From: Malurus cyaneus samueli
Taxonomy: Eukaryota; Chordata; Aves; Passeriformes; Maluridae
DNA length: 64,000 nucleotides
NCBI GenBank assembly: GCA_009741485.1
Contig: CM019229.1
Span: 2,488,003-2,552,002 of the forward strand
Reading direction: 5' to 3'
Under the pieces are notes generated by a model. That model searched no databases, had not been told where the DNA came from, and saw nothing but the letters and a program-made list of their open reading frames with translations. The position numbers were made by a program, and so were the translations under genes. Of the stretch, positions 1 through 11,268 are shown in pieces (the first letter of the stretch is position 1; every line of letters starts with the position of its first letter).

Positions 1-1669
1 GAGATAATTACCTTTCTAATACAATAATGCCAGGGCTGCTGAACCTTTTATCTCCCTCCGCGCTCCTCTGTATGATCACAGGCAGGGATTAACATTTCCT
101 GGGTTATTGCTCGCCTGTGGCAGCCGGGGCTGTTCTCTCCACAGCGGGGAGGAGCTGGCTCCGGGGGATTTCAGGTTAAAGGGAAAGAGGATGATTGGGG
201 ATGAGGAATGAGCGGGGGGAGGAACCCTGTGAGTTTTGAAGTAGCTGAGAGGGAGGTGCAGCAGCCCGAGAGTGGGATTGCATTCGGGGTGGTCCCATCC
301 CATGGGAATGGGGCTGTGGGGCCGGAGCTCAGCACCGGGCTGGGCTGGCTGAACTGTGGGGCAGGCTGTGCCATGTCCCTGCCTGTCACCATCCCTTGAG
401 CTGCCCCTTGTGTCCCTGCGGGGGCAGGGGTGGGGTGACAGGCACTCCTTGGGTGGGACTGGGTTAGAGGAGGAATACGGAGGGCAGAGCTCCCTGTGCC
501 CGTCCCAGCCAGGGCCAGCACCTGCTTCAGACACCAGGGAAAAGCCTCGGATTGTGTCTTGGCTGCTCTCGGTGGTTCTGTGTAAGGCTCAGGGCTTCCC
601 TCCATCTCCGTCTCCATCTCCATCTCCCAATCTGTTCCTGTGCTACGGGAAGAGCTGACAGCCCTCTCCCCTTTAGCAGCACCAAGTGCTTTCCCATCGC
701 TTTCCTCCCCTTTGAAACACAAAACCGGATCCCTGGCACCTTCCCGGGGTGCTGTGCCCTCGTTTTCCCCGCCCTGGTCCCACCTGGGAAGGGATTTGTG
801 GCAGGGACTGCCATGGTGAGAGCGTTTGGGTATTCCTGATGTTCGCTCCTGGCTGATCCCTGCACAGGCAGCTCCTTGCCTTTTTTCCCATCAGGAAATC
901 CCCGGGGCTGATTTACTCTGAGCAGTGAGGTGCTTTTCCTGGCTGTCCCCTGTCCCTGGGAAGGGAAGGGGCTCCGGAGAGCTGCTGGAATCACAGGACA
1001 CTGCAAAAGGTGCTCAGAGTTTTGCAGGGAGCTCTCGCAGGACATAAAAGCCGTTAAAATTCTGCTGCCTCATTCGTGTAATGAGGGAGAAAGGAGGGGA
1101 GAGAGGGAAAGGAAAAATGGGAAAAAAGTCTTCACTGCTGCAACTGGGACAGGGAAAACTGCAAGTTTAGCTCTTGTAACCTGCAGGGGTTCTGTGCAGC
1201 TGCGGGTGCAGGTCCAGCCTCTCCTCTATGTGCAAAGCAGTCACAAATCCTGCTCCAGGGCACTCGTTAATGAGCGTGGTGCCTTCAGTTCTCCCCTCCT
1301 TTTGGGTTCGTGGGTTTGGGTTTTGGCAGAGCTTGTGCTCAGAGTCCAGGGGGTGCTGGGGATGGGGAGACAGCGATGCTGGCAGATCTGTTTGATGGGA
1401 TTTTAGCTGGAATAACAGGATGTGAGGAGGAGCTGCTGGCTCAGAGGAGGTGCCGAGGGCTGGGAGAGCAAAGCCCAGGGTGCTCCAGGATTCAGCATCC
1501 CTTGGATGGAGGGAACTGGGTGGCAGGGGCAGGATGGGACAGCACTGGTTGTGCCACTGCCAGGAAATGCAGCTGAGTTAATGGAAAAGGGGGGAGCTGT
1601 GTCCTCCGAGCCTGCTCATCCCATCCACCGTGGATCTGGGCTAAATGCCTTCTTGTGGTTTTTTTTGGT

Positions 1670-1702
<33 letters not shown>

Positions 1703-2869
1703 CCCCTGAAGTAAGGCAGGGTCTGAGAAAAAATCCAACTCGTGATTCTAGCCCAGCCTGTAACTTTTGTCATCTACAAACCCCAGGTTTCAGCTTCACC
1801 CCTCCAGCTCCACCCTGCTCTCATGGCAAACCCCTGGCATTGATGGGTTCTTGGCACCCTCCAGCTCCATCTCTGCTCCCTCCTTTTTCTCACCCCACAG
1901 CCTGGCTCTCCTCATTTGCTGGAATCTTTTCTGGAGCTCTGCCTCCTGCACACCCCCAGGACCTGCCCTGCAGGAGGAGGATGTTCCTTGCCACGTTTGC
2001 TCCCCATGAGGTTCATTCCCCACCTTCTCCTCGATCCAACCCCACCTGGGGCCTTTCCCCTTTCTCAGAGTTCGAGTCTGGCTGAGCTTTCCTTCCTTCC
2101 CTGCCATGCCAAGCTCTGGGGAAGTGTGACAGCAAAAGGGCTATCATAAATCCAGATTTTCCACGAGCTGCAGGGAGCAGGAGGAGTTCCCTTCCCTGCC
2201 AAAAGTGTGATGTGCTGAGGGTTGCTGTGACAAGCAGCGCGCTCGGGTAAATATCCCAGTGCTATCTGTCACAGCTGAAGGGGGAGTGGGATTTCCTGAG
2301 TCAGGAGAAAGTGAGCTGGGAATGCTGGCTGGGCATTTCTGGGCTGCCTCAGGAGGGTCCTGCTGCCCCCACCTCTCCTCAAGGCTCTGGAAGCACCAAA
2401 CTGGCTCCATCCCAAATTGTCAGACCCCAAAAGCATCCCAAAGGGGATGGGTGATGATCCAGCTTGGGGTGAGGGTTTGAAGAATGGTCACGCAGAAATC
2501 CACGGTTTTCCCTGCTGAGGAATACTGGAGGGATAATCCTGGTTCCAAATTGTTTTTGGTTTTAAAAGGTAGAGGTTCCCCCTGGGAGGTCTCAGCCTGA
2601 TTTTAAGTGGAAATGCTGCTTTCAGCTTTGCAATATCACTGCAGTTAAAAGCAACCAAATAAAAATAAAATCTGAAGTCATATTTGAACTTAAAGCGAAA
2701 CTAAGATGTTTTGTTATTTCCCACTGGAAAACTGAAATTGATGTTTCCCTGAAAACAAACATTTTTGGTGGGGAAAAGAAGGGTTTTCTCCAGCCTTCTT
2801 TGAGTGCTTTTTCTAAGAACAAGCAACACTTCTTGGTTTGCTGGAGTTATTGCCACGGAGATGTCACTG
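1..2869. other. Intron 3 sequence, no gene seen
   Basis: This is mixed GC-moderate sequence with no exon-like conserved coding. A short TCTCCA run lies near 601-628 and a poly-T tract at 1672-1702. The open frames here have proline/serine-rich low-complexity translations and no recognisable domains. It probably belongs to the large intron before the S4 exon, but that depends on the upstream exons lying outside the window. Confidence 0.6.
1672..1702. repeat. Poly-T tract (31 nt)
   Basis: An uninterrupted run of T follows a GGTTTTTTTTGGTGG stretch. It may be the poly-A tail of a minus-strand retroposon, but no element body is recognisable beside it. Confidence 0.9.
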
Positions 2870-3180
2870 AAAGGTGACCTGGAAGGTGTCCCTGCCCTTG
2901 GGAAGGGTTGGAATGAGATGAGATTTAAGGTTCCTTCCCACCCACACCGATTCTAAGAAAGGGAGGAAATTTAGCTGGGATATTGGGAAGGAATTCCTGG
3001 CTGGGAGGGTGGGCAGGCCCTGGCACAGGGTGCCCAGAGAAGCTGTGGCTGCCCCTGGATCCCTGGCAGTGCCCAAGACCAGGCTGGAGCACACTGGGAT
3101 AGTTTAAGGTGTCCCCGCCCGTAGAATGGGATGCACTTTAATGTTCCTTCCACCCCAAACCATTCTGGAATTCAGTGTTT
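2870..3180 (+). mobile_element. CR1-type LINE 3' fragments (two adjacent pieces)
   Basis: The order of blocks is that of an avian CR1 3' end in sense orientation: GATATTGGGAAGGAATTC, then TGGCACAGGGTGCCCAGAG, AAGCTGTGGCTGCCCCTGGA, an accumulated GTGTCCC segment, and GTTCCTTCCACCCCAAACCA. A second, shorter 3' end lies directly upstream (about 2874-2965). Both lack coding sequence, as is usual for 5'-truncated CR1 copies. Confidence 0.8.
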
Positions 3181-5095
3181 GCACTTTGCCAGGGCAGCTC
3201 CTGATGCTGGAATCGAGCAGAGCAGGGTCCTGCTCTCATTTTGTGCTGTTCCCCTCGCTGAGTTGGCGCTCAGTGCCTGGGACACGATGGCAGTGTCCTC
3301 CTGATGGGCACTGGGTGCTGCAGAGGTACCTGCCCTGAACTGTGGACTCCTCCAGGGAATCTGAGGGAAACACACTCGGAGCAGGAACTGCGCAGAACAA
3401 GTTGCTGAAGGCCCCCAAACGCGCTGGAGGGAAGGAGTTGAATTTTTTATGCACTCGGCTGTTTTTAGGAGCTGGTGCTGCGGGTGCCTCCCATCCCCAG
3501 CCCTCCCTCCGCACCCGTCCCCTGCCCTGAGCTGGACGCAGGAATCACCAAATCCCTCTGAGCATTGGGGCTGGGGGGTGACAAATGGGGACACAGCCCA
3601 GTGCCACCCCCCAGCCCACGCCCGCAGCTGCCGCGGCCACATCTGGAGCTGCCTCCTCCTCCTCCTCATCCTCCTCCTCCTCCTCCTGCTGCTGCTGTTT
3701 CCAGGGCTACGGGCGGAGGGAAGGCGATGACTCTGCAAATGTCAGGATCGCTTACTCCGGAAAGCGCTCCGAGTCCTCCCGCACTCCCCGGCTCGGAGCT
3801 CGGCGCTGTCTAGACGCTGCTCTGCTCCCTGCAAATCCCGATTTCCATAACGGCAAAGCGGCTGGGAAAGCGCTCCGGGCTCCTTCCCTGCCTGCCTCGG
3901 GCGGCTGCGGCCCCGAGCTGCCTCTCTGGGGTTTTTTTTTGTGCTGGAAGAGCAGCGGGTCCGGCGGGTTTGTGGAGCGGGGCTGAGCGGGCAGAGATTG
4001 GAGCTGGGCACTGCCACCTCCCTAAGACTTAAATCCAATGAAACTCCGAGAATCTCCTCCCTAAAAATCCCAGCTTAAGCAAGGCAGGAGTATTTGAGAG
4101 ACCAAATAGCAGCCTGGAGCAGAGCAGTGATTCGTTTTACTGAGAATTAAACTCATCAGGTGTTAAACCCCTCCTCGCTGAGCCCGGCTCCCACATTTAG
4201 GACTCCAGGGACTGCCGGCGCCGCTCTGGGTTTCTCTTTCCCTGCCTGCGCTCTCCTCTGACGGCTGCAGAGTTAAGCCTGAGCTGATTGAGCTCCGAAC
4301 AGAGCACTTAGCTCGGCTGCCGAAAGGCTGGGGGGGTTTCTGGACCATTTCACAGCAATGGGCTGCATCAACAGCGAGCATCTGATGCTGCTGGCCGCCG
4401 TCCCAAAGCCCTGGGCGCGATGTTCTCTCGGCACAAAGCTGCTGTGGCCACGGGCTGCTCCTCTCCTGCAGCTGGCTGAGAAATCCCCCGTGGATCTCTC
4501 TCTCTCCAGCTCCATAAATCCAGGTCTGGATTGGTGATACGAGGAGAGGCTGCAGTAAATCAGCGGTGCCACACCAGGGGTTATCCCTGCTGGCTTCCTG
4601 CTTTTCAGGTCCCTCCCTGGGCTCTGAAACCCTGGAAAACCACAGCTTCCATCTCTGCCCCATGGGAAATGGGGAAAACACGACCATTTGCTGCTGTGCT
4701 GGGAGCTGCGATGGCAGATTTCTGCCCACAGCGTGGGTTTTCTTTTAAAGGCTGGATCTACAGCCCAGAAATGTGGAGTTTATGATGGAAATGCTGCCAG
4801 ACTTTTATCTGCAGCCATTCCGGGGTTGGTAACAGCCCAGCAGAGAGCGGGAGCCTCTGTTATCTGAACAGCCAATTAATTTCAGCACATTCCCCTCGCC
4901 TGCTGTAAAAATGTCACTTCCCTGTGCCAGTGACATCGCTCCGAGCCCTCAGGTCCCACCTGTCTGCTTGCATTGGCCCGTTCATCCCTGAAACAGGAGC
5001 CCAGAGGGGCTTGGAGCCTCTTCCCTGGAGGAACCCAAACCCATCTGGGTTTAGATCTAGTGCCCAGTGCTCCAGGGGACCCTGCCAGACAGGGA
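3181..5095. other. Intron 3 sequence including a GC-rich segment and a TCC triplet run
   Basis: A GC- and CpG-richer segment lies at about 3600-3960 and is described separately. The rest is unremarkable unique-looking sequence. Open frames such as those at 3585-3986 only reflect the triplet repeat and GC content. Confidence 0.55.
3652..3698. repeat. TCC/TGC trinucleotide microsatellite
   Basis: CCTCCTCCTCCTCATCC is followed by more TCC units and then four TGC units. It encodes serine or cysteine runs in read-through frames, which are not evidence of a gene. Confidence 0.85.
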
Positions 5096-5345
5096 TGTGG
5101 CGTTGGACTATGGAATATTTCAGGTTGGAGGGGAGCTTAAAACTCACCCAGTGCCACCTCTGCCATGGCAGGGACACCTTCCACCATCCCAGGGTGCTCC
5201 AAGCCCTGTCCAGCCTGGCCTTGGGCACTGCCAGGGGTGGGACATCCACACCTCCCTGGGCACCCTATGCCAGGGCCTCACCACCCTCAGAGCCAAGAAT
5301 TTCTTCTTGCTGTGTCTCTAAATTTCCCCTCTGTCAGATTTTGTT
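5096..5345 (-). mobile_element. CR1-type LINE 3' fragment, antisense
   Basis: On the + strand this reads GGTTGGAGGGGAGCTTAAAA, TGGCAGGGACACCTTCCACC, CAGCCTGGCCTTGGGCACTG, CACACCTCCCTGGGCACCCT and ACCACCCTCAGAGCCAAGAA. This is the reverse complement of the usual CR1 3' block order, so the element lies on the minus strand. It is truncated, with no open frame. Confidence 0.85.
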
Positions 5346-6029
5346 TGATGGCCTCCAGTGCTCCCTTCCAGGATGAACCCTTCGCTCATTCTGTGGTTTC
5401 TGCCCAGAAATGTCTGCGAGCTGGGGTTGGCTTTGGGAAGGGGGTGAAGGTGCTGGGGTGGGGCACAAGGGATGGGTGACAATGGGGAGAGGAGGAGGAG
5501 GGAAGCAGGACTGGCAAAGCCGTGCCCAGGGAGGATGTGACTGTGGGTGTGGGTTGTGTTGGTGTTGGGATGATCCTTGGGGTCGTAAAACTGGCCTTTG
5601 AGCACCCAGGAGCTCTGCTGGGATCTCTGAATGTTCTGGGCCATGCTCACCTGGGCACATCGAGTTTTTAAATTTCCTTTAGCACTGAGTTGTTGTTCCT
5701 CCAGTTCTTTTTACCCAAAGATTTTTAGTTTTTTGAAATCCTCTGCAAAGCAGTGGAGCACTGGCTCTCTTACAGACACTTTGCCATGTCCTAAAATTTA
5801 CAAATTCAGCCAGACACCTCCTCTTGCTGCACATCTGGCACAGCCTGGCCCCGTAACTCACAGCTGGATCCCCTTCCTCACCGTTGCCAGTGGGGAGTGG
5901 TGGGGTGGCTCCCCTCAAATGGGGCAAAAACAAGGGCTAAAAATAATAAAATAAACATTTCTTTGAGCTGTTGGATTGCTCCAGGCTCAGTTTGAGTGGG
6001 GATGGGGAGGTAATTCCCTTCATCACCCG
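5346..6029. other. Intron 3 sequence, nothing distinctive
   Basis: This is unique-looking sequence with a GGGTGTGGGTTGTGTTGGTG-rich patch near 5540-5570. I see no gene or repeat family in it. Confidence 0.5.
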
Positions 6030-6175
6030 TTTGGCCAAGGTTTTCAGGCTGTTGGTGGGGTTGGTGGAGTTGGACTGGATGATCCTTGTGGATTCCTTCC
6101 AGCTCAGGGTATTCTATGATTTTATGATTTTCTGAACTCAGGATATCCTGTGATTTTATGATTCTCTGAACTGCC
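6030..6175 (+). mobile_element. CR1 3' terminus with ATTCTATGATT-like tail
   Basis: GGACTGGATGATCCTTGTGG, TTCCTTCCAGCTCAGGGTAT and TTCTATGATTTTATGATTTT form the end of a CR1 element in sense orientation, including the short tail repeat typical of the family. The tail is then partly repeated (GTGATTTTATGATTCTC). Confidence 0.8.
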
Positions 6176-7190
6176 TTGCATATCTGGGTGCTGGGAACTT
6201 GCAGCCTGTGATTCTTGCAGCTGAGTGCAGCCAGAAGAGATTTTTTTAAATTAAAAATAATTAAATTTTCTGGGAAGTCTCCTCTGGGCTGGTCATCCCC
6301 AGCAGGTCTGTGGTGATGTGAAGGGTCTCATGGGATGGCTGCAGACCCCGCTCCTGGAGCTGCCCTGCTCCTTGTCAGCTACAAAACCCAACTTTTATCT
6401 ACACAAAACAGGAAAAAAAATGGAATTTATTAACCCCATCCATGAAATCCTGCTCCCCAAGCACCAAGCACTGGAGCTGTCACAGCTAAATTATCCTAAA
6501 AACCAGAAGGGGGTGAGTTACAAATTCTGTTTTGGATACTGAAGAAATAAATTCTGATTTTTTCGTGTCCACAGCCCAGCTTGCAACAGGTTTAAAGCAC
6601 GGTACAGATGGCTCTGAAATTATTGCCAACAGCTCCTCATTATATTAGATAAGGCCCTGGGTTTATTTAGGAGAAGCAGATGGAGGGAATACACAATATT
6701 TTAGATGTCTTGGCAAACTGTGTTCTCCTTAGAACAACATTGCATGTTTGGTGTGAGAGTTCTGGCCAAAAATCAAACAACAAAACGAAGGAAGAGGAAT
6801 AATTATATCCCTTGAGGGACAATAAGGTGTGTATTAAAAGAAGAAATATTACAGGGCGAGTCAGATTATGATATCTGGGGCCTTATTTTAATCCTTGTGG
6901 CAAGAGGAGAGTTTCTGAGTTTATTTGAAAATCTGAATTTTTTATGGCTGGTGGGCTAAAGCTTGCAAACCTGACCCCAGCTGCCTCCAAAAGCTGAGGG
7001 ATCACAAGGCAAACAGAGAGCCTTAATCTTATTATTTTTTAGGATCTCATGCCTTTGAGCCCAGCCTTGTTGATTTAGGGGCTGTGTGAGCACCGGCACC
7101 ACAGGGTGTCTGAGCCAGGGCAGGTGGGAAAATGTTGGGATTTGGGATCTGTGAGGCAGAGGGTTTGGACAGGTTTGTCCCTCCCTGCAT
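6176..7190. other. Intron 3, AT-rich low-repeat stretch
   Basis: No repeat family is visible between about 6540 and 6960. The composition (TTATATTAGATAAGG, ACACAATATTTTAGATG) is that of unique intron sequence, which could include conserved non-coding DNA. No open frame of interest is present. Confidence 0.45.
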
Positions 7191-7194
7191 GTGC

Positions 7195-7460
7195 CACATC
7201 ATTCCTTGAGGTTCCCATGTCATTCCCTGGATGTCCCAATCTCCTGGGTGTCTCATGTTCCTCCTTGGGTGTCCTGTGTCCCTCACTGGATGTACCACAT
7301 CACTCCTTGGGTGTCCCATGTCACTCTTTAGGTGTCCCATGTCCTCCCTGTGATGTTCCACATCTCCTTTGTGTCCCACATCATTCCTTAGGTGTACCAT
7401 GTTGCTCCTTGGGTGTCCCACGCCTCCTGGGTGTCCCCCATCCCTCCCTGGGTCTCCCCA
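7195..7460. repeat. Degenerate minisatellite, about 28-30 bp period
   Basis: Imperfect units of the form CTCCTTGGGTGTCCCATGTC recur about nine times with substitutions and length changes. The open frames through it on both strands (for example the minus frame 7047-7763) are repeat translations, rich in GHPR-like motifs on the minus strand. Confidence 0.8.
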
Positions 7461-9200
7461 CAGGCTCATGCAGGATGAACACACGGAGCACAGGCAGGAG
7501 CAGCGGTGCCCTGGGGTGTTGGTGGCAGCAGAGCCCCTGCTTTGTGCATATTTTGTGGCGTTGCAGGGAAAAAACCCAGGAATGTTTGACATCCCGGTGA
7601 AGGTCTCCAGCTGGGGTTGGGCTCCTGGTGGGTTTGGGGAAGTGCACAGGCACACCCACACATGGGCACACTGCTGATCCATTTTGGCCACTTCAACCTT
7701 CTCTGGCTGTCCCTGAGGCTGAGCTGGATGAGTGCTGGGGAGAGAGAGCACAAAATTTGGCAAAAATGGCAGCAGGACTCATCTCCCTCTCCACTCTCTG
7801 CCTTCCCGTTTATTTTAGGAATATTTTAGGCTCTCATTCCGCACGAGCATTCACCTTTGCTCGTTACCTGCCCACCCCAGCAGAGATTTGGGGCAGGGTT
7901 GCCGGGCTGGACCATTTCTCCAGAATCCCATGCTGGATTCAGCTGTGACTGGGTGGGACAATAAACCCTGGTGGGACAATAAACCCTGCAGGGCACAGCC
8001 CAGGAGCAGAGTGTCCTCCCCGAGGTCTATGTCCCTCCTGAGCGGTGCCCAGCCCTGGCGGGTGTTTCTGTTTCCCCTCCCTGGCTGCCGCTCCCGTCCG
8101 TGTCCCGACAGCTCCAGCAGCACCAGGGAGGGCGGAACTCTTCCCAGCAGTTGTGTTTTGCTGTCCGAACATGCATGTCCGAGCATGGGATGCTCCTCAT
8201 TCCCAGCAGGACTTTGCCCACATCAGGACATGTCCCTCCTGTGCAGCTCTTCAATGTGTGACAACAAATGGCCCCACAGCCTTGGCTGAGGAGCCAGAGC
8301 TCTGCTTCTCAAGGTTTGTTAATCCCTGTTTTAAAAGAGAGTGACCCAGCGCCCTCCTGCATCCCCATGCCATCCTCAGGCTGCTCACTGATAGGTAGGA
8401 CTGATTCCATTCTTGTTCCCTGCCTTTCTGAGCTCTTTGGGAGCTGGCAGGGCCATCTGTGGTGGAGAAGGATCCCAGTCACAGCTGGGTAGGAGTGAGA
8501 AGCTGATGTGGAGGGAAGGAGTGAAGGAGAGTGGAGTGAAGGAGTGAAGGAGTGAGTAGCTGATGTGATCTGATAGCGCTGACATTTCCCCAGCAGCTCC
8601 TCCCGGGCCGGCCAAGGGCAGCGCAGAGGCGGCTCCGGCCCCGAACAGCGCTGACATCCACGGCTCCAGGACAGTGAGGAGCTTCTCCTGCTGCAGGGAA
8701 GGAGCTCGGGATGGCTTTTGGTGACTCCGAGCTCTCTCCTGCAGCCTGTGCTGCCCTGTTAGCCCACCTGGCAAGAAAGCACATCCCCTGTGCTTGCCCC
8801 TGCCCTTCTCTGCGTGTTTCCAGCCCGGCTGCTCCAGGGTTTTCTGCACCGCTCTCAGGACAGCCTTTGGTTTGGGTGATGTTTTTCACTCGCACCGGGC
8901 TCGGCGGTTTGCGCCTTTCGGGAAAACGGCGGCGTTAAATCAAGGCAGAACTATTTGTGGGCTCGACAAGAATTGCTTCCACTGAAAAGGAAAACGTATT
9001 TAAAGCTGGGAATGCTCCGTTTTGGAACTTGACAAATGAAACAATCCCCAAATGTTGCTCTGTCGCTCTCAAATTTACATCCCCTGAAGTAAAAATACTC
9101 GAAGCGTTTTGCTGATCTCGAAATTCCCCTTGAAGGATCTTGTTTGCAACTGAGACAAAACCCTCCATTTATTCAATGCTATAACATCCCTGTAGTAGTG
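7461..9200. other. Intron 3 sequence with short local duplications
   Basis: An 18-bp direct duplication (TGGGACAATAAACCCTG) lies at about 7952-7988, and a GGAGTGAA-type short array at about 8500-8560. The segment 8880-9180 is low-repeat with several CpGs and could be conserved non-coding DNA. No gene is seen. Confidence 0.5.
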
Positions 9201-9204
9201 TGCA

Positions 9205-9470
9205 ACAATATATAGTCCCTTAAATATAAATCTCTATATTTATATATACACATATAACATATATCATCTATATATAATATAGATATATATATATACGAAT
9301 TATCAATATAATCTATAGTATCTATATATAGAGAATATAAATACACATATAAAAAAATATATATATATAATATATATAATAATATAGAGAGTATATAAAA
9401 TATAGTGCCTAATATAAACCTATATCATGTAATATAAAATATATATCTCTTAATATAATCACATTTATAG
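9205..9470. repeat. TA-rich low-complexity tract
   Basis: About 265 bp is dominated by TATATA with interspersed CA and GA dinucleotides. It probably descends from a TA microsatellite and is prone to slippage. Confidence 0.9.
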
Positions 9471-9881
9471 GGATACCTGGGTCTCCAGAGAGGGACTCCA
9501 CACCCTCCCTGGGCACCTGTCCAGGCTCTTTTGACCTTCCCTCTGCTGATGTGGAACTCTTGTGTTTAGTTTTGGCCACTGCCTGTCCTGTCACTGGCCC
9601 ACTGAAAAGAGCCTGGCACCTCTTCTGACACCCCTGGAGATATTTATATGGTTTTATATGAATTGATGAGTTCCCCTCTGGATCTTCTCTTAGGGCTGGG
9701 CTGTTTGTGCCCAGGAAATGTCAAATATTTTGATTTTCTGTGCGTATTTCATTTCCCTCTCTGTTCCCTTCGTGTTAGAGACAAAGAGAAGTTTATCCTG
9801 CCCCACAGTGAGGCTGTTTTGATGGATACAATCCATGTGGGAACAAACCTGTTTCTCCGAGCCAGGGGATCACCCTGCACA

Positions 9882-10222
9882 GGCTGTTTTTAAGGGAAAG
9901 TTGGGATTTGTCAATGGGAAATCACGCTGGGGTGCTCTTCTCAGGCTATTTTAAGGAAAAGTTGGGATTTGTCATTGGAAATCACCCTGGGGTGCTGTGC
10001 TCAGGGTGTTTTTAAGGAAAAGTGGGATTTGTCAATGGGAAATCGCCCTGGGGTGCTCTGCTCAGGTTGTTTTTAAGGAAAAGTCGGGATTTGTCAATGG
10101 GAATCCCCCTGGGGTGCTCTGCTCAGGTTGTTTTTAAGGGAAAGTTGGGATTTGTCGTTGGAAATCACCCTGGGGTGCCCTGCTCAGGGTGTTTTTAAGG
10201 AAAAGGCTGGGATCTGTCAATG
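9882..10222. repeat. 61-bp minisatellite, about 5.5 copies
   Basis: The unit begins GGTTGTTTTTAAGGAAAAG, continues GGGATTTGTCAATGGGAAAT and ends TGGGGTGCTCTGCTCA. Five copies of about 60-62 bp and a partial sixth are in head-to-tail order with a few substitutions each. Confidence 0.93.
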
Positions 10223-10339
10223 TGGAAGTTAGGAGTAGGATCAGATGGAATACCGGGTTTGTTGGGATGCTCAGGCGTGGTGCTGGCCATCCAAAGGAGG
10301 GGCAGAGAGTGCCAAACCGGGCCCTTTGTGGGAAGGACA

Positions 10340-10475
10340 GCGCGGGGGTGGCACCAGCGCCGAGCGACGGAGCCGCCGTCAATTAACGGCTGCAATTAGC
10401 GCGTCACATCGGCTTATCAGCTCCGCGCCGGGTGCCCTCCGTGCCTTGGGTGGTCGAGATAAGCTCACACGCTGT
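10340..10475. promoter_or_regulatory. Possible enhancer-like segment with homeodomain and GATA motifs
   Basis: A CpG-containing low-repeat stretch follows the 61-bp array. It contains TCAATTAACGG and GCAATTAGCGCG (homeodomain-type cores), CTTATCAG at 10413-10420 and AGATAAGC near 10457 (GATA-type sites in opposite orientation). This is motif reading only. Conservation or chromatin data would be needed to call it an enhancer. Confidence 0.22.
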
Positions 10476-11100
10476 GGAATCAGACGGAGAGGGAAGGGGC
10501 CGTTTCCGAGCGCTCCGGTCCCCGCGGGGCAGAGTGACCGCCACAGCCCGGGGGTGGCCGCGGGCATCCTTGGCGGGTGCCTGAGCTGCCCTCTGCTCCT
10601 GGGTGGGGGTTCAGCCCGGCCACCTCCCCACAGTGACCCCGAGCGGTGTCCCCTGGCTGCGCTGGGGTGGCAGGGATGTCACAATGGCTCGTTGTGCTGT
10701 GCCCGCGGCTCAGGGGTCTCTGAGCTGGCAGACCCCTCCCCAGGACACTCCCTGCACCTCTGCAGCGCTCAGTGCGTGCTGCTGGGTGGGTTCTCCCTGG
10801 CTTCATCCCCTCCAAACCTTCATCACCCGCCCTGCTCGGATGCCACATGGAAACGGGGCCGGAGTGCCCTGGTGGCACAAAGTGACAGAGATTGGTGGCA
10901 CCTTCAGGCGCTGCCTGGCTGCTCTTGGTGCTCTGGCAGAGCTCAGTGGGACATTTCTTTTCCCAGGGCCCTCTCCAGCTCCTGGGCAGCAGAGGAGACG
11001 TTGGAGAGGAGAGGGTGGGTGACAGTGACAGGTAGAGATGGCAGTCAGGTGTCCCCATAGATGGTTTATCTTTAAACTACTTAACTCCCAGCCACTTCTA
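10476..11100. other. GC-rich intron 3 sequence, no gene supported
   Basis: A 271-codon open frame (10245-11060, + strand) and a 192-codon frame on the opposite strand overlap here. Neither has a recognisable domain, and both reflect GC-rich, stop-poor sequence. Confidence 0.55.
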
Positions 11101-11104
11101 AATA

Positions 11105-11268
11105 TTTATTTTATTTTATTTTTTATTTTATTTATTTATTTTATTTATTTTATTTATTTATTTTATTTTATTTTATTTATTTTATTTATTTATTTTATTT
11201 ATTTTATTTTATTTTATTTTATTTTATTTTATTTATTTTATTTTATTTTATTTTATTTTATTTATTTC
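11105..11268. repeat. (TTTTA)n / (TTTA)n microsatellite
   Basis: About 165 bp of mixed TTTTA and TTTA units is interrupted only by unit-length changes. Reading it in frame gives a false hydrophobic protein rich in F, I, L and Y. Confidence 0.95.

Noticed and set aside
10245..11060. 271-codon plus-strand frame
   Set aside because: GC-rich stop-poor intron sequence with no recognisable domain. A 192-codon frame on the other strand overlaps it, showing the composition effect.
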